Positions 1-10,875 of a stretch of 64,000 bases of DNA are shown piece by piece (within the stretch, counting starts at the first letter, position 1; every line of letters starts with the position of its first letter). A program made the translations under genes and the position numbers. The notes beneath the pieces were generated by a model. It worked only from the letters and a program-made list of their open reading frames with translations. It was not told the DNA's origin and made no database searches. This DNA is from Gentiana macrophylla (taxonomy: Eukaryota > Streptophyta > Magnoliopsida > Gentianales > Gentianaceae), in NCBI GenBank assembly GCA_026214975.1, contig JAOBSW010001088.1, positions 1 through 64,000 of the forward strand. Direction: 5' to 3'.

Positions 1-1079
1 ATTGTCAATGTATTGACACTGAGATACGATCGATGGATATTATTACAACGATAGATTGTAAGTTACACGGTAATCGCTTCTACATGAAAGGTAGTAGTCA
101 TTGCTTTTGACTCTTCCGATAATCGGGGTCACGTGTGTGTTGCTAGACGCCATCCCGTGATCGTTAGGTGTATGGGGCATTTTAGTAAAATTGCACTTTG
201 TGTCACGGCCAACATATTCGAAGCCTATCGGGTCACACACATATGAACATCGAAGTTCGGATTAAAATGCGGTTATAGTTGATAACCAAATAAGGAAAGT
301 TTATCTCTAGACTATAAAGGTTATAGTGGTAAATTAATATGGTGGTATTTATTTATTATGAATAAATAAAATACAAGATATTAATTATATACAAATTATA
401 TTAATTAAAGAATATTCCTCAAGCCAATTATTTGGCATTTGTGTAAGAACATCTAGTAGGTATAAGATACACTTGATTGTGCACTTTAATTAATAAGATT
501 ACCATAATATTAATATGAGATATTAATTGATTTTGGAAAATAGATTTATGGTAATAAGATAATTATATTCAATATTAGATATTGGTAAAATTGATTATAA
601 TAAAAGAGATAAATCAATCTAGTGAGATTTTCCTTATTTTATTGGGAAAAGGTTTTTTCTTCTCCACACAACTTTGGGGCTTTTACTTCCCTCTATATAA
701 AGGAAGTGGGTGTCAAACTCCTTTGTACATCACAATTGCAAGAGCTCATAGTTCTTGTGTAAAAAATAGAGAGCAAAACCATAAAGTGAGTTTGGTGAGG
801 GAATAAAAGGTCCGGCTCCAGAAGAACCGGAGTTTTTCCGATAAAGAATCCAAGGAGAATTTCGCAAGGGGTTCGCGTGGGATTATGCCGATAGAGGCCG
901 GACGCTGGACGGCTTATGATCGAACTACTCTCCGTTGACGGTCAAAGCGACGATCTTATAGATCATCCGAGGTATAACCGCCAAACTACTTAACGTGTTT
1001 ATTGCATTAAACGAAGAAACGATCTAGTAAAAGGAAATTAAATTTTAAATTCTACCCGTTAAACTAGTGATTTCTAACC
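1..1079 (+). repeat. 5' LTR of Copia element (3' portion only)
   Basis: It matches the 3' LTR from about 7484 to 8542 with scattered 1-3-nt indels and substitutions. A TATA box (TATATAAAG) is at 694-702 and is matched at 8167-8175 in the other LTR, marking the U3/R promoter. The end reads CTAAC, where the 3' LTR reads CTAACA. A degenerate tRNA-Met-type primer site follows at about 1080-1095 (GTGGGTATCG...). Confidence 0.88.
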
Positions 1080-2888
1080 GTGGGTATCGATCCGCACTTC
1101 GAGCTTAAGCAAAACCATAATTTAAATGCGAGTATTTGATCAATAGATGCAAGATTTAAATCACAAGACGCTGAAACAACAACAAAAAATGGTGGTTCAT
1201 TGGGGCTCGATCACTAGCCGCGGCCCTTCCTCCTCAAGGGCGGTGGCCTTAGGGTTGCCGTCTGTCGCCGTCCTCTTCCAATGGGAAGATCGACCTTTTC
1301 GCTTTTGTGATATTTATTGTGCATAGATATCTCGCTTGTTTAGTTACGCCATACGGCCAACCAATGGTTCAAATAGCAGCCATCGGGAAACCATATGGCA
1401 TATTGGCATTTTCGATTTTGATTTGGAATAGCTTGCGCCGCTTTCAAATATTTGATTGTAAAGGCCCAGCTCAGTCACTTCAAAATTTTGATTTTAGAAA
1501 GTGCCGTGCCTAAACCAAAATTATTTGGTCTTTCCAAATATTTGATTTGGAATGCGCTCAGCCTTTTCAAATATTTGATTTAGTAAAGCGCTTAGCTTAA
1601 GCTACTTCCAAAATTTTGATTTTGGAAAGCGGCTATGGCTCTAAGCCAAATTTAGTTTTGGAAAGGAAACAAATAGAGACTTTACTATTTTAATTTATTT
1701 TGAATAGTTCAAATTTAATTGAAATTAAAATCGATTTAAAATTAAATGTTAATTTTAATTTTCGATTTAGTCATATAATTAATTAAAAGTTATTTAATTA
1801 TTTGATGTGATAAAATAAAGACGATAAGTAGTTAAAATTAGAATTTAATCTTTTAATAAGATAAAATTGTATGGATTAGATGTGTAGATATAATGCGATT
1901 ATAATGACCCCGATTGATCATGGACTCACCAATAGTGATAGATGGGAATGTTTTCTTTATGTTGGTTTTTGAAAATTGTCCTAGGTCGTTATGAAGAACG
2001 CGTGACTCTAGTTTACTTTTTTGCATTTATCCCATTCCTCATACCGCGCCTGCAGCGGCGGGTGTAATTATTAGATAAATTATTATGTAACAAGAATGGA
2101 GCAAGAAGTTGAAGACCAATGAGAGATAAAGAACCCATTGGCGATAAAGAATAAAGATCCTATTGGCGGTTGCAGATACTTCTAGTTTTGTGACCGCTGG
2201 TTTCGCTGGGCTTGTATTCAAACCGCACTTCAGAAAAGTCCATGATCATACCGGTTATTTTGTGCGGAATGTTGTGTATGTTTTACTTTATATGATATAG
2301 TAGTAATATGCACATAGTAGACGAGACCATAATTAAATCAAATTAATTATGTGAATTAATTTAAAATTATTCCCACGCCAAAAATCAAGCCGGAATTGCT
2401 CTCCCATATTATAACGACGTGAAGAGCCCTTGTTCGACCCAACTCACCACCAAAGCGGGGTTGACCTACCTCGGGTATATCGTCAATTATCGAGATATGA
2501 TCGAAAGAGATCTCATGAATATTGGGGTTAAGACTCGACTAATAATTCTCCCACCACCACCAAAGCGGGTCGTTTTGATTTTAAAGGCAAGTGGTTTGAC
2601 TATTTTCATAAGATGAAATATTCTCCAAGAGTTGACTTGTCAAACAACAAGAGTCGTATAAGATACGATCGACAAATCGCTGCCCAACTGCTTAATTATT
2701 TTCGCCCATCACCCAAAGTTGGGGTCGGGTAGTTCAATGAGATCTTGCCCACTAAAGGAATTATTTTCTTGAAAGCCAATAGGGAATAGTTGGTTATGGA
2801 GTAAAAACCTTATAAAATTATTAAGTGCAAATTTAGGTTTTTATACATGAGTTTTTACTTATTCTATCTTTATTTATTGTTGTAGAAA
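1080..2888 (+). other. Copia 5' leader with internal AT-rich repeats, no gene
   Basis: This is a 1.8-kb gap between the LTR end and the first gag codons, unusually long for a Copia leader. No conserved coding is seen. At 1440-1670 a motif around AAATATTTGATTT or AAAATTTTGATTT recurs several times, spaced by GC-richer 'gcgct/gcc' text, so it is an imperfect tandem repeat. The phrase CACCACCAAAGCGGG occurs twice (about 2448 and 2551). Part of this could be an old insertion. Confidence 0.55.
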
Positions 2889-3660
2889 ATGTCAAACAAA
2901 TTGAACCTTCGCTTTATCATCGAAAACAAGCTTGATGAAACTAATTTTCTCGATTTGGAAAGAAACCTCAAAATCGCTTTGAGGCACGGAGAAGATTGGC
3001 TATGTCTCGACGAGGCCCTACCGAAAAGCCCACCGAGGGTTCGCCACGTGATGTTGTCGAGAAGTACAACAAGCAATCGCTCGACAAGATCGATGCTACA
3101 TGTATCATGCTTGCTTCTTCGACACCGAATCGCAGTAAATAGCATGAGTCTATGGACGCCTACTCTATCATGGTCCACCAAGGAACTTTATGCTTTCGGC
3201 CTCGAATCGAGAGGTACGAGGTCTCAAGGCCCTGTTTAGTTGTAAGATGGCATATGGATCGTTGTGGGGTCACACGTGCTTAAAATGATCGGGTACATGT
3301 AGAGGCTTCAAAGTCGGGCCACAAGTTGGAATGAGAGTTGAGTATTGACTTGATTCTCGCAATCTACCGATTCATTCGCAGCTTGTGATGAACTATCACA
3401 TAAACAAGATAGATTGCTTCTCATGCGGAGTTATTGAACATGTTGAAGATCGCCGAGGCATTGTGGGGAAGGGAAAGCGTTGTTGCCGGTTACTTCAACA
3501 AGCGGCAAAGAAAAAGCCTAAGAAGACCAAGCAGGCGAAGGTTGTACCTAAGCCAACGCCTAAGATAGCAAAAGACAAATCCAAGGATGCTTGCTACATT
3601 GCGGTGAGACCGACATTGGAGGAGAAATCGCAAAGGCTTCTTGAGTACTAAGAAAAGCAT
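2889..3660 (+). pseudogene. Copia gag remnant
   Basis: The first ATG opens a Copia-type gag N-terminus (NKLDETNFLDLERNLKIAL), which normally forms the capsid domain of the virus-like particle. The reading frame is lost after about 55 residues and similar text continues in other frames. Around 3415-3430 a CFSCG stretch looks like the first half of a CCHC zinc knuckle; the second half is not recognisable. A lysine-rich segment follows (3500-3570). The natural protein would run in frame into pol; here several indels break it. Confidence 0.75.
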
Positions 3661-3899
3661 TCTGATGCTTCGACTTCGTATATTTATGATTGAGATCAAC
3701 ATTGCTTCTTCTAAGTCTAACCACTCGGGTATTAGATAATCGGTTGTGGTTCTTATATTTGTACTAATATGCAGTGGACTAAGAAGAACTAGAGAACTGA
3801 GGAAAGGAGAGGTGGACCCACGCTGCTGGAAATGGAGCAAGTGTTGCTGCATCGGCCGTAGGAGTTTATTTTCTTTCATTGCCCAACGGGCTAGTACTA

Positions 3900-6725
3900 G
3901 AACTTAATAATCGTTATTTTGTTCCCGCCTACTAAGAGCATTATTTCTATTTCTCTGCTGGATGTTGATGGATTTTCTTTTACGCTTGAGAATAAATGTT
4001 GTTCATTTTCACGTGATGGAATCTTTTATGGTAATCGCATACTTAGAAATGGTCTCTACATATTAGATATGAATGTTGACGCATTTAATATAAATAACAA
4101 GAAAGCCAAAACAAATGACTTGAATGAATCCTACTTATGGCATTGTAAACTTGGCCATATAAATAAGAATCGCGATTTCCAAACTCCATAAAGATGGAAT
4201 GTTGGATCAATTCGATTACTTAATCGCTTGATACATGCTAAGCTTGTTTACTTGGCAAGATGACAAAGTCACCTTTAGTGGCAAAGGATAAGATCCAATG
4301 AATTGCTTGACCTCATACATACCGATGTATATGGCCCAATGTCAATTCAAGCCAAAGGAGGATACTCTTATTTTATCACTTTCACCGATGACCATTCTCG
4401 CTATGGTTATATATACTTAATGAAGTATAAGTCCAAGCCTTCAAAAGTTCAAGGAATTCGTATGAAGTAGAGAAACAACTAGGTAAAGAAATCAAAACAC
4501 TTCGATCCGATCGAGGTGGAGAATACCTAGATGGAGAGTTTCAAGACTATTTGAAGGAGAATGGGATTCTACTCGAATGGACTCTCCCGGGATGCCACAA
4601 ATGAATGGCGTGTCGTGAGAGGAGGAACCGTGACTGCTAGACATGGTACGATCCATGATGAGCTATGCAGCTTCTCCCAAAATCGCTTTGGGGTATGCTC
4701 TGAAACCGCGATCCTATACACCGAATCGAGTTCCATCAAAGATGGTTGACTTTACGCCATACGCAGGTATGGACCAAGAGAAAACCGAGCCTAGGTCATC
4801 TAAAACCTGGGGTTGTCCAACTTACGTGAAGCGGATGATGCCCGACAAATTAGAGCCTGTGTCCCGACAAATGTCTATTTGTGGGATATCCTAGGAAACC
4901 AAAGTGGTACCAATTTTACCATCCCGAGGACCAAAAGGTGTTTGTTGCCGGATCGGCCACTTTGGAGAAAGAGTTTATTCTCGGATAAGGTCAATGGGAG
5001 TAAAATTGATCTTGAAGAAATTCGAGAACCACTTACGGATAACAAATGGTTGATGGAAGTAGAGGACTTGCCACACATAGTGTGACACCAATTTCTACCG
5101 TGGGACACACTAGCACCTCGAAGATCCACTCATGGAACGCCGTGAACCCTAAAAGGTACACTCTGGCATCTATCTCATGGAAGATGAGGACCCTAGAACT
5201 TATGAGGAAGTGCTATTAAGGCATGCCAAAGAGAAATGGTTGGAAGCCATGAATTCAAACGGAATCCATGAAAGACAATCAAGTTTGGAACTTAGTTGAT
5301 CCACCTGAGGAATAGTTCCCATAGGTGTAAATGGGTCTTTAAGAGAAAGACCGACATGGACGGTAACGAACTACCTACAAGGCTAGGTTAGTGGCAAAAG
5401 GATATAAGCAAAGACAAGGAGTTGACTATGATGAAACCTTTTCACTGCTGCCATGTTAAAATCCATTAGAATTTTGCTCGCTATTGCAAAGATACCATGA
5501 TTACGTAAATCGGGCAGATGGATGTGAAAACAAATTTTCCTTAACGAGAACCTCGTCTCGAGGAAGTGTATATGACACACCGAGGGTTTCACAACCAATG
5601 ACGCCGGATGGTGTGTAAACCGCAAAGATCCATTTATGGGTTAAAACAAGCTTCTCGGAGTTGGAATCTTTGTTTCGATGAGATAATCAAACGCTTTGAT
5701 TTCATCAAGAACGCAAGATGAGCCCTGTGTTTACAAGAAGGTTAAGTGGGAGTGCCATTGTGTTCTTAGTGCTTTATGTAGATGACATATTGCTCATAGG
5801 GAATGATGTGCCTATGTTACAATCACCAAAGCTTGGTTATCCAAGAAATTCTCAATGAAGGACTTGGGTTATGCAGCCTATATTCTAGAATAAAGATCTA
5901 TAGAGATAGATCTAAAAGGTTGCTTAGTCCTGTCGTAATCCACCTATATAGACAAGATGTCAAGAGATTCAACATGGAGCACCCAAGAAAAGATTGCCGC
6001 CCATGTCACATGGGGTCTACCTGCCGGGCGGAATGAGTCCTAAGACAGAGGAGGAAAGGGCACAAATGAGTAAAGTCACTTATGCTTCGGCAATCGGGTC
6101 TATCATGTATGCCATGTTATGCACAAGACCAAATGTCTCGCACTCTTAGTATGACTAGTAGGTATCACCAATCCAGTGATGGTCACCGGATTGTCACAAG
6201 AATATCCTTAAGTACATGAGACGTACTAGGATATGTTCCTGGTTTTGGGAACGATGATTTAGTAGTACGAGGTTACACTGATGCCGCCTAAACCGACAAG
6301 GATGACTTTAAGTCACAACTGGATTTGTTTTCACGCTAAAGGCGGAGCAAATGAGTCGGAAGAGTTCCAAGCAGAGACTCATCTGAGACTCTACAACGGA
6401 AGCCGAATACATAGCAGCCTCGGAGGCGCGAAGCGGGAAGCAAGCTTGATGAAGAAGTTCACATCGAACTTGGTGTGGTTCCTCCATCAAGGTCCAAGTG
6501 CCACTGCATCGTGATAATAATGGAGCGATATCTCACCAAAGGAACCTAGGTCTCATCGTAAGTCCAAACATGTGCATACGCGCGCTATCACTTGATTAGA
6601 GAGATAGTAGATGTAGGAGATGTAAAGATAGAGAAAGTCCACACGGATGATAACATAGTTGATCCGTTAACTAAGGCATTGTCTCAAGCTAAGCATGAGA
6701 AACATGTTCACTTGCACGGGCTTAG
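3900..6725 (+). pseudogene. Copia pol remnant (integrase, RT, RNase H)
   Basis: Recognisable pieces in order: a GAG-pre-integrase zinc-binding piece (LWHCKLGHINK, about 4134-4170); integrase core text (HTDVYGPM then FTDDHSRYGYIY, 4310-4420; LRSDRGGEYLDGEF, 4500-4545); the post-core WGCPTYVK stretch (about 4810); RT text such as [12 protein letters not shown] (about 5330) and [20 protein letters not shown] (about 5385-5440); the RT catalytic box YVDD (5774-5785); RNase H text with GYTDA (about 6270) and EYIAASEA (about 6404); and the C-terminal HTDDNIVDPLTKAL (about 6640). Frames change every 50-250 bases, so no functional polyprotein is encoded as read. Family assignment rests on domain order and motifs. 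Confidence 0.85.
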
Positions 6726-6761
6726 GCATATGGGTGATTGGCTTTAGGCCAAGTGGGAGAT

Positions 6762-8542
6762 TGTTGAAAGGTGTCCTAAACCCAATCGGGTTGGACCGGA
6801 TCCGACCGGTCGGGTCATTTACAAACCTGCTTAGTTCATGTAATAACTTTATTATGATTAATAAAAGCACTTATGTTATTATATATTGTTTATCTTCATA
6901 TTATTTGTTGTATATATTTGTTGTAAAACCATGATATTGATTATGGTTGATGAGATCTCTAATCGCTATAACAAGGTTGGTACTTAAATGTCTCTAGTCT
7001 CACATATTATCAAATAGGACATTGATAGTATAATCGACTAGCACGTATTGATGTCTTCTATCTTTAGAAGATGTGGATAGATCTCGCTCTATCGAAGTGT
7101 AGGACACTTGGATCAGACGTGGACGGTATTAGAGAATACGACGTTAGGATCGACTCCACTTACATTAAGTGTCACACTATGTGGCGGTTGTGTAATTATC
7201 CTTATGACCGAGTCTTCATGGCATCACGGTATGGATTGTCATGCTTTGACACTATTGAGATTTCTCCTAACCACGGGCGATCATGCGGTTGTGATTGGGT
7301 ATGATATTGAAGCATGTGGAGTATTCATGATTGGTCGTCCGGGAATCGCTGTGATCCTATGATCGGGATCGAATATCCGAAATGGCCTTCTTACAAGGAA
7401 TGTCTAGCTCTCGAGAATCTTTGCAAAGTGGGAGTAAATGTGTTATTCCGAGAGAGCATGATATCCAGATTATAAGATACGATCACAATGTATTGACACT
7501 CGAGATAATGATCATATGGATATTATTACAAATGATAGGATTGTAAGTTACACGGTAATCGCTTCACATGAAAGGTAGTAGTCATTGCTTTTGACTCTTC
7601 CGATAATTGGGGGTCACGGTGTGTTGCTAGACGCTATCCCGTGATCGTTAGTATGAAGGGCATTTAGTAAAATTGCACTTTCGCTCACGGCCAACATATT
7701 CGAAGCCTATCGGTCACACACATATGAACATCGAAAGTCGGATTAAAATGCGTTATAGTTGATAACCAAATAAAGAAAGTTTATCTCTAGACTATAAAGG
7801 TTATAAGTGGTAAATTAATATGGTGGTATTTATTTATTATGAATAAATAAAATACAAGATATTAATTATATACAAATTATATTAATTAAAGAATATTCCG
7901 AAGCCAATTATTTGGCATGGGCGCCACATCTAGGGTATAAGATACACTTTGATTGTGCACTTTAATTAATAAGATTAACATAATATTAATATGAGATATT
8001 AATTGATTTTGGAAAAATAGATTTATGGTAATAAGATAATTATATTCAATATTAGATATTGGTAAAATTGATTATAATAAAAGAGATAAATCAATCTAGA
8101 GATTTTCCTTATTTTATTGGGAAAAGGTTTTCTTCTTCTCCACACAACTTTGGGGCGCCACTTCTCTATATAAAGGAAGTGGGTGTCAAGCTCTTTATAC
8201 ATCACAATTGCAAGAGCTCAAAGTTCTTGTGTAAACATGAGAGCAAACCATAGTGAGTTTGTGAGGGAAGAAAAGTTCCACTAAAGCAACCGGAGTTTTT
8301 CCGAGAAAGCAATCCAAGGAGGATTTCGGCAAGGGTTCGTGTGGATTAGCGATAGAGGCCGGACGCTGGACGACTTGCGCACTAAACTACTCTCCGTTGA
8401 TGGTCAAAGCGACGATCTTATAGATCATCTGAGGTATAACCGTCAAACTACTTAATGTGTTTATTGCATTAAACGAAGAACCATCTAGTAAAAAGAAATC
8501 AAATTTTAAATTCCGCTGCGTTAAACTAGTGATTTCCTAACA
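6762..8542 (+). repeat. 3' LTR of Copia element (complete)
   Basis: It starts TGTTGAAAGG directly after the purine tract AAGTGGGAGA (6751-6760) and ends CTAACA, giving the expected TG...CA termini and a length of 1781 bp. The right part repeats 1-1079. TATA box at 8167-8175, followed by the GAAGTGGGTGTCAAGCTC region where transcription would start. The part 6762-7483 has no partner in the window because the 5' LTR is cut off. Confidence 0.88.
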
Positions 8543-8969
8543 GTTCTTGTGATGGTAGTTATATGTTTGGGTTGTATGAATATGTAGAGGTTTTGGAAGA
8601 ATCGCAAGAATTGGTGTTGGCAATTGATTTTGGATCTACAACTGTCAACCCATAGGTAAGAAGTGTTCTTAATCGGGTTTTATTTTATGTTTCTTGTTTT
8701 ATTATTGTTTGGAAAGGATTTATGCTAAGTAGTTAATGTATAGTTCTCTAAGACTAGAAGTCGCTATGTATGCTTTTTATGTTAATGAATCTAGGTGGCT
8801 AGATAACCTCGTAATAAACACAAGTGATGTGACTAAAAGCTAAAATGTTATGGTTAATGGTAAGGTACATTTTAGTTTCACACTATGGAACAATCCACAG
8901 AATGTACCCATGTTATATGAGATAATCGAACATGTCCCGTGTATACCTATCTTAACGCCTCTGCATATG
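8543..8969. other. Intergenic, no gene recognised
   Basis: An open stretch at 8545-8655 could be read as a short peptide but has no recognisable family and no start codon context. The rest is AT-rich and without repeats that I can see. Confidence 0.4.
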
Positions 8970-9128
8970 TGTCCAGTAGCGCTTAAATGAGTCATAAATG
9001 GTCCGGTCAACATTTTAGACCGTCGCCATCTTTTGGTCTAAAAGGGCTAACCCGGTTGACAAGACCTTTATGTCTCACATTTATATAGTGGTAAGTATTC
9101 TACTACTTTACCGATGTGAGACTTTACA
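8970..9128 (-). repeat. TRIM 3' LTR
   Basis: Direct repeat of 9381-9538. It shares GCGCTTAAATGAGTCATAAA near one end, the block around TTGACAAGACCTTTATGTC, and a terminal ACTTTACA. Confidence 0.75.
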
Positions 9129-9380
9129 TTCTCCCCTTATAAGAGGTCGGGCTTCATCATCGACGGCCAAGACTGTTCTAGACCGCCCTACTGCAGGTAA
9201 CTCAGAGGCCATCTTTACACCGCTCTTCTTGTACGGATCGGGCGACTCTCGCCAAGATGGCTAAGATCAGACTGGATCGCCCTACCAGAGGTAACTAAGC
9301 CATCCTGCCTTCTTGTACAAAGGCAACAGATAGATTCGCTCCTCGATAGTCGGCTCAATACCATTCAGAACACCCTAGAC

Positions 9381-9538
9381 TGGTGGTAGCGCTTAAATGA
9401 GTCATAAATGGTTCGGTCAATCTTAGACTGGCCATCCTCGCTGGCCTAAAAGTGGCTAACCCGAGTTGACAAGACCTTTATGTCTCACACTTATATAGGG
9501 GTGAGTATTCTAATATTTTACCGATGTGGAACTTTACA
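9381..9538 (-). repeat. TRIM 5' LTR
   Basis: Direct repeat of 8970-9128. On the minus strand the PBS-like motif follows within 20 bases of its end. Confidence 0.75.
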
Positions 9539-10875
9539 CCCATCATTCGGGCAAAGTGTCCTTGACTCATAACGTAAATAATATCTACTTGGTCAAAGGT
9601 CTTGCTAATAGAGATATCAGAGGGGTAGTAAGCACTTTACAACATATGTGGTAGCATTTGCAACCTATTATGCTTTATACTTTGTTAGCATTGATTCTTC
9701 TACCCCTTACTAAGTGCATTTGCACTTACCCCTTTTATTATTCTTTCCCCACCCCGAGAAGGTGGTTTTCTATAGGTTGAGTTCGAGGTCATTGTGCAGT
9801 GATCCCCGACGTTGATGTTGTTGAAGTTGTCACCTTCTTTAGTAGTTTGTATTTTGGGTATAGATTCCACTTCCACCCTATCTTTGTAATGTTAGAAAGT
9901 AGTAGTTTCCGGTTGTAGTTAACAAGGTTGTAATGGGTTTGTTTGTACTTGAAAATTGTGTAAAGTTATTGTTGATGTTTTTGACGCAACTTGCATTGTT
10001 TTTGGATCGTTTGAATTAGTTGTTCTAAATCCCCAAGTCTACTGTTTTGTTTCCACTTTGAACTTTGATTATTGACTACGTAGCGCATATATATAATTAG
10101 ATTAAATTTTAATTACTACATGCAAAGAACGCTTTTTTTCGATTAAGGAGCGTCACAGTTTGTTTTATAAGCCCTTTGGTGACAATATCACCTTGAGAGC
10201 ATTTAATGAATCTTAAGGTGTATACAACAACTTTTGTTATAAGAAATGATTCGTATTGAAGATGAGCAAAAGGTAAAGGTTGCTCGTGTGGTCTTCCTTT
10301 TGTAGAAATTTTGAAAAACTAGAAATGCTTCGGTTTTTTATCAGCAAAATGTGCATGTTAAATCGAAAGAGTTATTGATCTGGCCTTACCCTCGAGTAGC
10401 GCTCATGCTCAGAAAAAGACGACTCATCTCAACAACTGATTAGTCGGTAAGAGATTCTACAACCACAACATGGACTGAACTCCGGATTAGTTAGACCAGC
10501 CAGTTAATCCCGAATACGGGGTTTTTTAAATAACTTCCTTAACATGTTAATTTTGGTAGCCATAAGAATTTTGAGCACATGTTGATTAGCACTTCCTTTA
10601 TTTGCAGCTCTGTCTGGACAATCACTGCTCATTCAAACAAAGAAATATATGAACTATACAATTTAAGTAACAATAGATGAATAAATATATAACAGTTTTT
10701 TCCATCAAAATGAAATCCCAAATGCCAGTAATTAAAAACACATTTTTAACCAAAAAACGAGAAAATTATTTGGAGGAAAAATGAAACCAAACTTTGTTTC
10801 CTAATTAGGAAGCCCTTGGTTTCCTTTTCTGTCAAAATTATTACTCAGCTACCATACTTTTTTCCAAATTGCACA
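9539..10875. other. Intergenic, 3' flank of the polygalacturonase gene
   Basis: About 1.3 kb without an ORF or a repeat I can name. A short imperfect inverted pair around GGGGTAGTAAGCACTT (about 9624) and ACCCCTTACTAAGTGC (about 9703) is present, but it is not long enough to call a MITE. The last 200 bases before the stop codon probably include the 3' UTR of the minus-strand gene. Confidence 0.4.

Larger units (their letters stand above)
1..8542 (+). mobile_element. Ty1/copia LTR retrotransposon, decayed, 5' end beyond window
   Basis: The stretches 1-1079 and about 7484-8542 are near-identical direct repeats, so this is an LTR element whose 5' LTR starts before the window. Coding remnants lie between the LTRs in the order gag, GAG-pre-integrase, integrase, reverse transcriptase, RNase H, which is the Copia order (integrase before RT). 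A polypurine tract (6751-6760, AAGTGGGAGA) sits directly before the 3' LTR. No long ORF survives; the domains are split by many short indels. The target-site duplication cannot be tested because the left flank is missing. The element is non-autonomous as read here. Confidence 0.9.
8970..9538 (-). mobile_element. TRIM (miniature LTR retrotransposon)
   Basis: Two direct repeats (8970-9128 and 9381-9538, about 158 bp each) flank a 252-bp core with no ORF. Read on the minus strand, the LTR begins TGTAAAG and continues with CACATCGGTAAA. A PBS-like TGGTATTGAGCCG lies at 9363-9351, resembling the tRNA-Met site TGGTATCAGAGCC, a few bases inside the 5' LTR. A purine tract AAGGGGAGAA abuts the 3' LTR at 9138-9129. 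These parts and sizes fit a TRIM, which depends on other elements for its proteins. The core holds a degenerate internal duplication (CGCCCTACnnnAGGTAACT, about 9183 and 9279). No clean 5-bp target duplication was found. Confidence 0.75.

Noticed and set aside
2039..2616. Short ORFs on both strands in the Copia leader
   Set aside because: No domain, no conserved start, and they lie in the non-coding leader between LTR and gag.
9620..9720. Inverted repeat around GGGGTAGTAAGCAC
   Set aside because: The arms match only in part when aligned base by base; not enough for a hairpin element.
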